IMG/VR virus record: IMGVR_UViG_3300046703_000037
Location: 1 to 30,736 of that record
Strand: one strand, 5' to 3'
DNA: 30,736 nt
Source: a virus
Under the pieces are notes generated by a model, which was given only the letters and a program-made list of their open reading frames with translations, did not search any database and was not told where the DNA came from. Numbering within the stretch: position 1 is the stretch's first letter; the number at the start of each line of letters is the position of its first letter. Shown here piece after piece: positions 22,661 through 29,934 of this stretch. A program made the translations under genes and the position numbers.

Positions 22661-23893
22661 TTACTCGCCGACTCCTTCCTCAGTCTGCTGGACCACTTCG
22701 GCCCGGAGCCTCTTGAACTCCGGAGGCGTCTGACCATTGAACACGTCCACGTTGTTGTAGCAGAGCGAGCAATAGGCACACTTGAACGTAGCCTCACATT
22801 GCTGCTCATTTTCCCACCAAAAACCCGTCCTCTCCATCTCGGACATATTCCGCTGGAGAGCCCAGACCTGATATTGGAAGGCCAGGAGTTCCTGATCGGT
22901 GAAGGCGACTTCCTTCCGGGCGAAGTAGAACTCCGGCCGGGCCGTCATGTCCTGGAGGAGTCGGGTACCGAACATGCCGGGCGTCTCGCGGAGGGCAAAG
23001 GTGCCCTCCTTCTTGCCCGGCTCAATCTCGGCCGCGATTCCATCCACAAGGCACTGCCCGCCTGTAACCAGGGGCATCGCATTATGGGAAGGGGCCGTAT
23101 ACTGAACTTCAAACTTCTGTCCGCAGTAATCGCCGGTCTTCACGAACTCCGCGGATTCGGCCTGGGTGAGCTTTGACGGCTTGATCCCCGGCTTGTGGAA
23201 GACATCGTGGAGGAGGCCGGAGATTGCACGGGGATCAAGACCCTTATCTCCGATAGATTGAAGGTCGCGGCCCGCATTGATATAGAACTTACTCTGAGTG
23301 TCCTTGCGGAGCCGGAGCCAGTAGGTCGATCCCGAGTCGATGGACTTCGACGTGGACTTGTGTTCCTGGATCAGAAGACAGCCGTTTGCTTTGCTCCGTA
23401 TCACCCGGTCGATCTGGCCGACACGGCGATAGTTCGGAGTGGGTCGGCCAGTCTCGGGATTGACCAGGGGCAGATCGAATTGAAGCTCGGTCGCCACGGT
23501 CTCATACTCGCTTGAGGCCAGCGGGTAGAGCCAGTGATAGACCGCCAGGGCAGCGGCGATAGTTTCCCGCTCCACGGCCCACTCTGTCGGATCGGCCCAA
23601 TCTGGGACCGTCGTGTAAACATCGGTCGCCAGTTCAACCGCGATCTCCAAGCGATTCTCTTCCGTTATTCGCACAGGAGGGGCATTCCCTCCGGGTCCAC
23701 AGTCCGAGGAAATCGTGTTGAGGGGAGCGGCAAGCACCTGGAGCCCCTTATGCCATGCCGTCCCGAACCGGAGGGGCTGCGGCTCTTGGGCCACGCGGAG
23801 GCCCTCGACGTAGGCGATTCGATACCGTATGGGACATGCCTTGAAGGAAGAGATGGATGACGCTGATACATGGCCTACCTTGTTTTCGCTCAT
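22661..23893 (-). CDS. PD-(D/E)XK nuclease (Cas4/RecB-like) with cysteine cluster
   Basis: 410 residues from ATG 23893. N-terminal SASSISSFKACPIRYRIAYVE, then FGTAWHKG (His motif), GQIDRVI with Asp162, and LLIQEHKSTS with Glu177 and Lys179, form the PD-(D/E)XK active site. QSKFYINAGR follows as the QxxxY helix. Near the C-terminus Cys366, Cys372, Cys375 and Cys378, with a Cys in the FKACP motif, could hold a 4Fe-4S cluster as in Cas4 and AddB. Such nucleases resect DNA ends for recombination. The gene is followed by DUF6899 and the Sak4-like ATPase, consistent with a phage recombination module. No CRISPR array or Cas1 is present, so an adaptation role is unlikely. Confidence 0.8.
   Translation of the reverse strand: MSENKVGHVSASSISSFKACPIRYRIAYVEGLRVAQEPQPLRFGTAWHKGLQVLAAPLNTISSDCGPGGNAPPVRITEENRLEIAVELATDVYTTVPDWADPTEWAVERETIAAALAVYHWLYPLASSEYETVATELQFDLPLVNPETGRPTPNYRRVGQIDRVIRSKANGCLLIQEHKSTSKSIDSGSTYWLRLRKDTQSKFYINAGRDLQSIGDKGLDPRAISGLLHDVFHKPGIKPSKLTQAESAEFVKTGDYCGQKFEVQYTAPSHNAMPLVTGGQCLVDGIAAEIEPGKKEGTFALRETPGMFGTRLLQDMTARPEFYFARKEVAFTDQELLAFQYQVWALQRNMSEMERTGFWWENEQQCEATFKCAYCSLCYNNVDVFNGQTPPEFKRLRAEVVQQTEEGVGE
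23612..23620 (-). repeat. Dispersed 9-mer GTTTACACG, copy 7
   Basis: Exact copy on the coding strand of the PD-(D/E)XK nuclease gene, read as Val-Tyr-Thr. The preceding base is T. It ends a gap of about 5.3 kb without an exact copy, the longest in the window. Confidence 0.6.
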
Positions 23894-23917
23894 GGTTCTA
23901 GTCTACCTCAAAAGTTC

Positions 23918-24340
23918 CTAATCGTCAAGGTGGATTCCGGAATGATTTCCGGAACATTCCAACTTTATTAGGGCGTCCTTCACATCCTGCACGGAGCAGG
24001 CCACGATGTAGATGCCGTTGTTTTCCTCAATCCGATGTTGCCAACTGACCTGATGCTCAGTCTGCTTTTCACCAGGGGCCTTACATTCGATCCCGAGGAA
24101 GGTTCCGTTCGGGGTGCAACAGGTGAGGTCGGGCCAGCCCTTGGGGATTCCGCAACTCATTGGGATTCCCATCTTCTTGAGTAGCCCAGCATCGGTGACG
24201 GCCAGGAGAGCACCCCGGCAAATCAGCCATCGGATGATCTCTCGCTGAATCCCTGCCTCGGGTTTCTTCCTCTTGTGCCGAGGGGCGGGCCGAAGCTCGG
24301 GACCGAACATTAGTTCCATAAGATCGTCGTTACTATCCAC
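23918..24340 (-). CDS. VRR-NUC domain nuclease
   Basis: 140 residues. GTG 24340 has GGAGG 7 nt upstream and overlaps the RMF-like gene by 8 nt. Longer in-frame starts would run through that gene. Core sequence: EAGIQREIIRWLICRGALLA, then GIPKGWPDLTCC (Asp of the PD motif), FLGIECKAPGEKQTEHQ (E-x-K), and a final helix with VQDVKDALIKL. This is the VRR-NUC fold, a stand-alone PD-(D/E)XK nuclease often acting on branched DNA. In phage replication modules it probably resolves junctions or flaps. The window also holds an endonuclease VII-type protein, so two junction nucleases may be present. Confidence 0.8.
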   Translation of the reverse strand: MDSNDDLMELMFGPELRPAPRHKRKKPEAGIQREIIRWLICRGALLAVTDAGLLKKMGIPMSCGIPKGWPDLTCCTPNGTFLGIECKAPGEKQTEHQVSWQHRIEENNGIYIVACSVQDVKDALIKLECSGNHSGIHLDD

Positions 24341-24554
24341 GGGAGAACCTCCGGTCGTATTGAGAGTACCAACCTGCGAGCCAGTTATGCCACTCATCAG
24401 TATCGAGGACGTAGGGGCAATCGACGGGACTCTCGCCCCGGCGAAAGGCATCCGAACCCTCGTAAGCTTGGCCGTAGAGGCGTCCCACTTTCATCGCCAG
24501 CTTACTATTTATCATCCGTTGGCGAAGAACGCGGGCAGCGAAGGGTCCGATCAT
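24333..24554 (-). CDS. Ribosome modulation factor-like protein
   Basis: 73 residues; ATG 24554 overlaps the upstream stop (ATGA). The C-terminal part, YGQAYEGSD, then DCPYVLDTDEWHNWLAGW, matches the RMF signature: a G-x2-A-x2-G-like helix, Cys-Pro-Tyr, then W-x2-GW. E. coli RMF (55 residues) binds the 30S subunit and drives ribosome dimerisation. Related short proteins occur in phages and plasmids (RMF/CrpP family). The about 25-residue basic N-terminal extension (VLRQRMINSKLAMK) is extra. It could silence or tune host ribosomes; this is inferred. It is placed among DNA nucleases with no other translation gene nearby. Confidence 0.6.
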   Translation of the reverse strand: MIGPFAARVLRQRMINSKLAMKVGRLYGQAYEGSDAFRRGESPVDCPYVLDTDEWHNWLAGWYSQYDRRFSRG

Positions 24555-24826
24555 AGATGCACCCAAGGATTCCAGGTTCGGAGGCCCCGGCTAGTCCAGG
24601 AGCCATCGAGCCTACCGATAAGGGTCTCAAGTTCATCCAACGTGAGCGGTGGGACATTCGTGACATATTGGCTCTGTGTGTCTCGGAGTTGAAACCGCTG
24701 TCGGATCATGGGATGATCGGAGGGATGAACGGTAGAGGTCTCAGCCGCCCGGCCCCAATAGCGAAGGGCGGCGACCACCTGGATCATCTCGCGGGTCGTG
24801 AGCTTATGAGCCTTGGGCTTCGCCAC
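24551..24826 (-). CDS. Hypothetical protein
   Basis: 91 residues from GTG 24826 with GGAGG 6 nt upstream. It starts VAKPKAHKLTTREMIQVVAA (first residue read as Met) and is basic in its first 30 residues. The middle is hydrophilic (STVHPSDHPMIRQRFQLRD), followed by TLDELETLIGRLDGSW. It overlaps the previous gene by 23 nt and the RMF-like gene by 4 nt. No motif or family recognised; a small helical protein. Confidence 0.6.
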   Translation of the reverse strand: MAKPKAHKLTTREMIQVVAALRYWGRAAETSTVHPSDHPMIRQRFQLRDTQSQYVTNVPPLTLDELETLIGRLDGSWTSRGLRTWNPWVHL

Positions 24827-25091
24827 GGGCGTCCTCCACGAGCAGGCCGATCAATCCGAACCAGGGCTCGATCTCAGCATCAGGCCCCCTCCTCATGGCG
24901 AAGCCCATGAGATAACCCAGGCCGTAGTCGTCCAGAGCCTCGGCCATGAGAAGCTGGTCTCGCTTCGGTTTCGTCCTGAATTGTTCGTCCTGGGCTCCAT
25001 GAACATAGCCCGAACAAAATCGGGGCGACCACTTCTGGTGAGCGATCCGAAGAACGCCGAATAGTTTTTCTTGCTCAGCCGGTGACATCAT
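24804..25091 (-). CDS. Hypothetical protein
   Basis: 95 residues. ATG 25091 overlaps the polymerase stop (ATGA) and has AAGG upstream; a second ATG follows directly. The sequence begins MMSPAEQEKLFGVLRIAHQK. It has a Gly-rich aromatic stretch (DDYGLGYLMGFAMRRG) and an acidic end. No membrane segment long enough to span, no catalytic motif. Coupling to the DNA polymerase suggests co-expression only. Confidence 0.6.
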   Translation of the reverse strand: MMSPAEQEKLFGVLRIAHQKWSPRFCSGYVHGAQDEQFRTKPKRDQLLMAEALDDYGLGYLMGFAMRRGPDAEIEPWFGLIGLLVEDARGEAQGS

Positions 25092-27109
25092 TCGTACCTT
25101 TCACTTATAGATGCTTCCACGTTCAAGGGCCAATCTGGTGCCCAGGTCGGCCGTCGTCTGAGTTCTTCTTCAATGGTCTTCAAGGCATCGGAAGCCCGCG
25201 ATTCGAGAACTGGTGCAACCACTGAATCGTAGACATGGTGCCCGATTCGCACTCCTCGGGCTTCGATCCGGAGAATGGCTTCCGCGAGTACGTCACGGGA
25301 CATGGCCTGGACGACGTTCTCGGTGAGTGTTCCGCCCCAGAGCTTGCCCCAATGCCATCGGATGTTTTCATCGGCAGAGATAGCGGCATGTGGATAGAAC
25401 AATGCTCGGCCAGACGGCAATGTAACGACTGTCTTCCCGGCCTCACGGGACAGCGTGAGACCCCGCAAGGTCTGGGTCTGGCCGTACTTGGTAGTATATC
25501 GGAACGCATTTTCTAAATCTCTCCAAAGTTTCGGAATCATGTAATACTTCTTCCGGTAGGTATCGACGAACCTCTTGCAAAAGTTCCAGTCGATCTCGCC
25601 CGACTCGACTTTCGATTCAAGCTCGGGGTACGTAAGCATGTACTCCAAGGCCCTATCCGCACCCATGCCGTAACCCATGCCCAGAATGCCCACCTTACCA
25701 ATGGCTCGTCGCCCAGCATAGAGCTTAGCAACCGGGGCAGGATCATTACTCCTTGGCTTACGACATGGGGCGGATAGAACCTCGGTGGCGAATGCAGAGT
25801 AAACATCCTCATCGCGTGTAAACGCAGCGAGTAGATCGGCCTGCCCAGACAGCCAAGCCGTACCGCGAGCTTCGATCTGAGCCGAATCGGCCAAGATAAA
25901 GACCGAGCCGGTGGGGGCAATGAGGCAATGCTTCATCTCGCAAGCCAATCCTCCTCCACGAGTCGGGAGGTTGCAAGTGTTGATTCCCTCGCCGCCACTC
26001 CACCGGCCAGTATGGGCTCCGTAATAGTTGAGAGGGTTAGGGAGGCGTCCTCCGGCAGCGGTCGCCTGGGCGACCATTGAACCTAGCCGCCCTATATGCA
26101 ACGGCCAGGACTTGACAGCCTGACGAGCCTTTATCAATGCCCTAACCCTCGGATTGCGATGTATTCTAAGGCCCTTGAGAGCCTCGTCATCCTTCGCCAG
26201 GGCGACAATCATCTTCTTCTTGCCCTGCTTCATCGGGATTGTCTCTCCCGTCTCGGCCAGGGCTGCTTCCAGGAGGGCGACGAAGGACTTGTTCTTACTG
26301 ATCTCGACCTTTGTCCAGGTGCCGCAGTCCTTATCGACCTGGACCTGCATCAGCCCGGCGATCCGTTCGGCTTCCTTGAAGTCGAAGGCCATCTCGGGCT
26401 CCCAATACAATCTAAAGGTATGCCGGGCCAGAGGCAACTCGACCTCGGGACGGGTCATGCGGGGGAGGAGGAGGCAGAATAAATCGGCTTCTCTCTCGGC
26501 ATCATTGTTCGCGTACTGTGAGTAGGCCAGCCGCTCGTCCTCGGTCATGGTCGCCCACTTCTTGCCTTTGAACTGCATCGTGTCCCCTTTGGCAGGGACA
26601 TCGTACTTCTCACAAAGATACTTGAGACTGTGAGAGTCTCTCGCATCGAGATGAGCGGATAGATTCTTGACATCGACGACGAAAGGCGGAACAATCCCGT
26701 GCTTTCGGACAAGGATTGTACCGTCGAAGCGGACATTCTGAATGACGATTGTCGCTCGTTCCAGGTTCGGCCCGTACTTGCTTTGGAGCCATGCGATCTG
26801 TTCCTTGACACCCGGCCAGAAGTGGGACTGCCGAGGGGCGAAGGGTAGATCGCCGTCGATCATCAGGCAAGCTACCCCTTGCTCCTCAAAACGTTTGTCT
26901 TCGATATACTCGACCGTGGAGAGCCCCTTCTTATCGTTCTTTCCCTTTAGATGATAGTCCACGGAAAAGAACGTCTCCCAATCCAGCACGACGATATTGG
27001 TCGGCCAGCCAATAGCCCGCAGGACGGCCAGTGCCCCCTTGGGCGAAGGGGACACAAAGGGGACACTGGCCGGAGCCGGAATCGAAGGTGGGGGAGGAAA
27101 CAGGGTCAT
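25088..27109 (-). CDS. Family A DNA polymerase with 3'-5' exonuclease (Leu at the 762 position)
   Basis: 673 residues from ATG 27109; an in-frame reading from 27184 overlaps the previous gene. The proofreading domain is complete: LDWETF (Asp43, Glu45), NVRFDGT, and YANNDAER. Polymerase motif A is DSAQIEAR (Asp408). Motif B is RAIGKVGILGMGYG with Lys472, Leu476 and Tyr480, so the residue matching E. coli Pol I Phe762 is Leu. Motif C reads HHVYDSVV with Asp628, giving Y-D-S where Pol I has H-D-E. There is no 5'-3' exonuclease domain. It is the replicative polymerase of the phage, acting with the primase-helicase. Leu762-type polymerases are a recognised virioplankton class, associated in published work with slower or temperate lifestyles. 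Confidence 0.9.
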   Translation of the reverse strand: MTLFPPPPSIPAPASVPFVSPSPKGALAVLRAIGWPTNIVVLDWETFFSVDYHLKGKNDKKGLSTVEYIEDKRFEEQGVACLMIDGDLPFAPRQSHFWPGVKEQIAWLQSKYGPNLERATIVIQNVRFDGTILVRKHGIVPPFVVDVKNLSAHLDARDSHSLKYLCEKYDVPAKGDTMQFKGKKWATMTEDERLAYSQYANNDAEREADLFCLLLPRMTRPEVELPLARHTFRLYWEPEMAFDFKEAERIAGLMQVQVDKDCGTWTKVEISKNKSFVALLEAALAETGETIPMKQGKKKMIVALAKDDEALKGLRIHRNPRVRALIKARQAVKSWPLHIGRLGSMVAQATAAGGRLPNPLNYYGAHTGRWSGGEGINTCNLPTRGGGLACEMKHCLIAPTGSVFILADSAQIEARGTAWLSGQADLLAAFTRDEDVYSAFATEVLSAPCRKPRSNDPAPVAKLYAGRRAIGKVGILGMGYGMGADRALEYMLTYPELESKVESGEIDWNFCKRFVDTYRKKYYMIPKLWRDLENAFRYTTKYGQTQTLRGLTLSREAGKTVVTLPSGRALFYPHAAISADENIRWHWGKLWGGTLTENVVQAMSRDVLAEAILRIEARGVRIGHHVYDSVVAPVLESRASDALKTIEEELRRRPTWAPDWPLNVEASISERYE
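25815..25823 (-). repeat. Dispersed 9-mer GTTTACACG, copy 8
   Basis: Exact copy on the coding strand of the polymerase gene near motif A. The frame is GCG TTT ACA CGC (Ala-Phe-Thr-Arg), different from the Val-Tyr-Thr copies. Confidence 0.6.
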
Positions 27110-27110
27110 G

Positions 27111-27350
27111 TTAGTAATCACCGAACTCGACAGGGAAGTTGGCGTCCTTCCAGGCACGTTTCTGACGTTCCAGCTTGGCGACAAGATTTGGGTCGGCCCA
27201 ACCCATCGCCTTGCACACGGTACAGTTGGCCTGCTGGTCAGGCGTCAGAATGCAGCCGTGCATCGCACAGAACACGGCGACGGCCCCCAGGACGCACAGG
27301 GCGACCCAAGACACAAGGATGAAGTTTCGGACCCATGTGCGTACAACCAT
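27111..27350 (-). CDS. Small membrane protein
   Basis: 79 residues; ATG 27350 overlaps the upstream stop (TAATG). An N-terminal transmembrane segment at about residues 9-32 (FILVSWVALCVLGAVAVFCA) is followed by a soluble tail with a CTVC pair (TPDQQANCTVCKAMGW) and a charged helix (LVAKLERQKRAWKD). The topology is probably N-in with a small domain outside or a membrane-anchored CxxC. It lies directly before the polymerase, 1 nt apart. No family recognised. Confidence 0.6.
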   Translation of the reverse strand: MVVRTWVRNFILVSWVALCVLGAVAVFCAMHGCILTPDQQANCTVCKAMGWADPNLVAKLERQKRAWKDANFPVEFGDY

Positions 27351-27739
27351 TAGAGTAGCTCCAACTCCCAGCCGCAGCCTGGGTCGCCCACGAGGCGATA
27401 GCCCGTATTGCCACTGAGGACTGAGACCTTCTCCGCGAAGGTAATGTGGGTGTCGATGTCTTTGGGGACTGCCCCATTCCAGAGCATTGTGATTGCCCGG
27501 AGGAGCTTGGAATAGATTACGGCGGTGCGAGTCGGATGATCCGCCCGGCCGTCGGCCCGGCCCTGTGGCACCCGCCAGTTGTCGGGCGTCGGCTCCAGGA
27601 GGTCCAGGAGCATCGAGAACTTCTGACGGTCCTGGGGGTTCGCAGAGCCCTGGATCACGGCCGAACAGAGAGCCCGGATGCGTTCCTTGATCTTGAAATG
27701 CTTCGGTTCGGCCGGTAGTGTCGGGGCTGGATTCGTCAT
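27350..27739 (-). CDS. Hypothetical protein
   Basis: 129 residues from ATG 27739 with GAGG 6 nt upstream; a start at 27772 is less well placed. Mostly helical and soluble: KERIRALCSAVIQGSANPQD, then a Pro/Arg-rich middle (NWRVPQGRADGRADHPTRT), then YSKLLRAITMLWNG and a C-terminal strand region ending GCGWELELL. It is the first gene after two promoter-like elements and heads the run leading to the polymerase. Function unknown. Confidence 0.6.
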   Translation of the reverse strand: MTNPAPTLPAEPKHFKIKERIRALCSAVIQGSANPQDRQKFSMLLDLLEPTPDNWRVPQGRADGRADHPTRTAVIYSKLLRAITMLWNGAVPKDIDTHITFAEKVSVLSGNTGYRLVGDPGCGWELELL

Positions 27740-27781
27740 GTGTTCCTCAAATAGAGACCCGGAAACTCGCAATCACGGGGA

Positions 27782-27846
27782 GTTATACGCCGTGGCGAGC
27801 CCCAGGTCAGACCATTCCATTGTATCCGGAATCACCCCAGCGTCAA
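27782..27846 (-). promoter_or_regulatory. Two promoter-like elements upstream of the polymerase gene run
   Basis: The 103-nt gap between two minus-strand genes holds TTGACG-N16-TACAAT (27841-27846 and 27819-27824) and, further downstream, CTGACC-N17-TATAAC (27805-27810 and 27782-27787). The first is the better match. Both point towards the 129-aa gene and the polymerase. The -35 of the first overlaps the stop region of the upstream gene. Confidence 0.55.
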
Positions 27847-28115
27847 GAGTAATTCCGGTGTTTCTCGCAGTAAAAGAATGCCGGGTCGCCGGAGTCCCGG
27901 TAGTCGCGGACCAGCCGACAGCCGCAGTCGGCGACAGCCACGTTCTCTTTGTCCTCGCCCTCCAGCCACAGGTCGGGCAGAGTCTCCTCGTCAGACGTGA
28001 CGGGATGCTCCTCCAGGAAGACCACGAGTTCCTCCCAGATTTCGGCGTCCCAACTGCCGGTCGTAGCGTTCCACTCGCGGAGGTCACGGGCGATGTCGAT
28101 GAGTTCACGCGACAT
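27843..28115 (-). CDS. Hypothetical acidic protein with Cys/His residues
   Basis: 90 residues; ATG 28115 overlaps the upstream stop (TAATG). It is acidic through the middle (EIWEELVVFLEEHPVTSDEE). The end carries DCGCRLVRDYRDSG and FFYCEKHRNYS, so C-x-C with a later C-x2-H could bind zinc. Last gene before the promoter gap. No family recognised. Confidence 0.6.
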   Translation of the reverse strand: MSRELIDIARDLREWNATTGSWDAEIWEELVVFLEEHPVTSDEETLPDLWLEGEDKENVAVADCGCRLVRDYRDSGDPAFFYCEKHRNYS

Positions 28116-28321
28116 TAGTATACCTCCGTCAAATTGGCTTGGGCGATCTCAAGCTCATGCTCCATGTCCTTGACGGCCGTGCCTTCGGAAGAATCATCCT
28201 CTTGGATTTCGTTCTCGCCCTTGGCGTTGTCGAAATCCAGGAGGGTGACTTCCGCGAGAGGATCGTCGCAGAGAACGTGCTGCAGGCACCCGCCTTCGAT
28301 CACAATCACGATCTTACTCAT
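28115..28321 (-). CDS. Small acidic hypothetical protein
   Basis: 68 residues. ATG 28321 has GGAGG upstream and lies 8 nt inside the endonuclease gene's end. It begins [20 protein letters not shown] with a short beta region, then a strongly acidic tail ([11 protein letters not shown]) and a final helix ([14 protein letters not shown]). It resembles small phage proteins with the IVIEGG start, but no function is known. An acidic decoy or binding protein is one possibility. Confidence 0.6.
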   Translation of the reverse strand: MSKIVIVIEGGCLQHVLCDDPLAEVTLLDFDNAKGENEIQEDDSSEGTAVKDMEHELEIAQANLTEVY

Positions 28322-28778
28322 CTGATTTCCTCCGTAGGTATTGTTTTGCGGCCTCAAGCACCTTGAGATTGTCTCGAAAGTATCCCAGGCCGCTGTTACA
28401 GGCTCCACAAAGAAGGCCCCTGACACGGCCAGTTGTATGGTCGTGGTCCACCTGGGCTACTAGGGTCTTCGGACCCTGCCTTCTCGGAAATAAGACTATC
28501 CGGCAGATTGCACATCGACCTCGCTGTTTCTCTAGAATAGCGTTATACTCCACTAGTTCCAGGCCGTAGCGAGAACGAAGGTCGGACTCGTATTCCCTTT
28601 GTCGGTAGTGGTGGAGTCTCTTGAGCCGGAGCAGTTTGCGTCTTATCCCCATACCTGGGAACTTCGACGCGGCGAGCCGACAGGATTTACAGATTCCTTC
28701 TCGTCGATCTCGGTTAGTCGGGTGCCGATAGAAGTTCTCAGCACTTTTCTGCTTGCGACATACACGACAGGTCTTCAT
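28314..28778 (-). CDS. Recombination endonuclease VII-type HNH nuclease
   Basis: 154 residues. ATG 28778 overlaps the SprT-like stop (ATGA); a longer in-frame reading to 28868 overlaps that gene and is rejected. The N-terminus has a zinc knuckle pair ([10 protein letters not shown], then GICKSCR). The C-terminal domain has [19 protein letters not shown], then [23 protein letters not shown] and GYFRDN. This is the endonuclease VII / HNH pattern (T4 gp49 type), with DHDH as the catalytic core and CxxC pairs holding zinc. T4 gp49 cuts four-way junctions before packaging. Tight coupling to neighbours argues for a resident gene and not a homing endonuclease. Confidence 0.8.
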   Translation of the reverse strand: MKTCRVCRKQKSAENFYRHPTNRDRREGICKSCRLAASKFPGMGIRRKLLRLKRLHHYRQREYESDLRSRYGLELVEYNAILEKQRGRCAICRIVLFPRRQGPKTLVAQVDHDHTTGRVRGLLCGACNSGLGYFRDNLKVLEAAKQYLRRKSDE

Positions 28779-29344
28779 TTTTTGTCCACGGAGAACGCCG
28801 CCCCACACACGCAGGTCGGAAGTCCTACTTCTATCCACTTGGAGGTTGTACGAGCGATATATCCGCATTCGTCACAGACCAACTTTATCATGCGAGTTGT
28901 CTGCTTCTTCACCGAAGGGTCGGTGAGATTCAAGGCCGAGTGAGGGTATTCACCGAGTTGCTCACAGATAGCGTGTAAACGATGCTGGAGTTCATCGTTC
29001 GGTTCGGTCGCAGTCGCCTTGCCCTGGAGACCAAGGGCTTTCATCCCATCCTTGAAAGGCTTCTTGTGCCCGGCCCCATCGGGCAGGCAGGCATGGACAA
29101 GCTCGTGGACCACGATTCCAGCCACTTCCTCACCGTCGTCCTTCACGGGCGAGATGAAGATGTTTCGGGCTCCATCAGCAGCCGCCGAGGAGTGCCAGCA
29201 CTCTCCAACTCGTTTGCGGATGGACCTCGACGGCCAGGAGCAGGAGATTCGCACGGCAGGAATCTCCAAACTAACGCCGTCAAACATAGACCGCAGGGCT
29301 TCCACCAGGGCGACCAACCATTCTTCTCTCGTTGCGTAGTTCAT
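28775..29344 (-). CDS. SprT-like zinc metalloprotease
   Basis: 189 residues; ATG 29344 overlaps the upstream stop (ATGA). HELVHACLP puts the HExxH motif at residues 80-84, and [10 protein letters not shown] supplies a third His, as in SprT/Spartan-like domains. The C-terminal third has a zinc ribbon ([16 protein letters not shown], then PTCVCGAAF). The family cleaves DNA-protein crosslinks in cells; phage members are little studied. No signal peptide, so cytoplasmic, unlike the other HExxH protein in the window. It sits upstream of the endonuclease VII-type gene in the DNA metabolism arm. Confidence 0.8.
   Translation of the reverse strand: MNYATREEWLVALVEALRSMFDGVSLEIPAVRISCSWPSRSIRKRVGECWHSSAAADGARNIFISPVKDDGEEVAGIVVHELVHACLPDGAGHKKPFKDGMKALGLQGKATATEPNDELQHRLHAICEQLGEYPHSALNLTDPSVKKQTTRMIKLVCDECGYIARTTSKWIEVGLPTCVCGAAFSVDKK
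28972..28980 (-). repeat. Dispersed 9-mer GTTTACACG, copy 9
   Basis: Exact copy on the coding strand of the SprT-like gene. The frame is CGT TTA CAC G (Arg-Leu-His), again using the seldom-used TTA codon. The preceding base is C. Confidence 0.6.
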
Positions 29345-29517
29345 TCGGGTTCCTCATTCAAGATTCTAATCACACACTCAGGGCAGTAGTAAGTCTCAAA
29401 TGCGGGACCATCTAGGTCTGCGAATGCACCCGGATAGTCGGTGTACAGAGAACACCCGCAGCCCTTACACGGGGGCAACTGGCAGGCAGGCTTAGATGGA
29501 ACACGTTCAAGTTTCAT
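29341..29517 (-). CDS. Small cysteine-rich (zinc-ribbon-like) protein
   Basis: 58 residues from ATG 29517 with GAGGGG upstream. Cysteines occur as CQLPPCKGCGC and YYCPECV, enough for one zinc site. The middle (YTDYPGAFADLDGPAFETYY) is acidic and aromatic. It is coupled by ATGA to the SprT-like gene. The 84-nt stretch before it (29518-29601) shows only weak short inverted repeats and no clear gene. Confidence 0.6.
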   Translation of the reverse strand: MKLERVPSKPACQLPPCKGCGCSLYTDYPGAFADLDGPAFETYYCPECVIRILNEEPE

Positions 29518-29601
29518 AATGCCCCTCAAGGGAATTACACCCTCGACTCGGCTGAGGAGAAGGAGGAACCTCGGCCACTCGCACTAGCAGGGCCGTGCAA
29601 T

Positions 29602-29817
29602 CTAGAACTGCCGGGGCAACGTCGTATTGCCCAGCAGACTCGACATACCGCCATCGGCATGATCGAACGTCTCAAACGGATAGAGGGTGCCCGACAGGCC
29701 ACGCTCCATGACCCGCAGACCTTGACCCGGCCAGTCCTTGACATACTTCTGGGCGAGGTCCAGGGCAGCGAAGGTGTCGATTGCGGTGTCGCCTCTGACT
29801 ACCACGTACTTGTTCAT
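29602..29817 (-). CDS. Small hypothetical protein
   Basis: 71 residues from ATG 29817, chosen because AGGAG lies 9 nt upstream. An in-frame ATG at 29898 has no ribosome-binding site and would fall almost at the predicted transcription start. The sequence begins MNKYVVVRGDTAIDTFAALD and looks like a small alpha/beta protein (AQKYVKDWPGQGLRVMERG). It is probably the first gene of the transcript starting near 29.9 kb. Function unknown. Confidence 0.6.
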   Translation of the reverse strand: MNKYVVVRGDTAIDTFAALDLAQKYVKDWPGQGLRVMERGLSGTLYPFETFDHADGGMSSLLGNTTLPRQF

Positions 29818-29904
29818 TCTGACTCTCCTGTGTAATGCTCGGACGAAGGAGGTCAAGCCCTCAATCTGTCCGATCAGGTTTTCCGTTGCTCTGTTCATAC
29901 TGGA

Positions 29905-29933
29905 ACTATACGACACGATCCGAGTGAAAGCAA
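29905..29933 (-). promoter_or_regulatory. Promoter-like element TTGCTT-N17-TATAGT
   Basis: On the minus strand TTGCTT (29928-29933) and TATAGT (29905-29910) are 17 nt apart, in one of the few real gaps of this arm (29818-29934). Predicted transcription starts near 29897-29899, giving a leader of about 80 nt before ATG 29817. Confidence 0.5.
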
Positions 29934-29934
29934 A

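Noticed and set aside
22661-23893. Cas4-like protein as a sign of a CRISPR system
   Set aside because: No repeat-spacer array, Cas1 or Cas2 is present. Sak4 and SSB neighbours point to phage recombination.
28314-28778. HNH protein as a homing endonuclease or mobile element
   Set aside because: It matches the endonuclease VII type and is coupled by overlapping codons on both sides, with no sign of gene disruption or intron.
29518-29601. Gap before the 58-aa cysteine-rich gene as a tRNA or small gene
   Set aside because: Only short weak inverted repeats and a GTG-started 25-codon frame without a ribosome-binding site; no T-loop or other tRNA hallmark.
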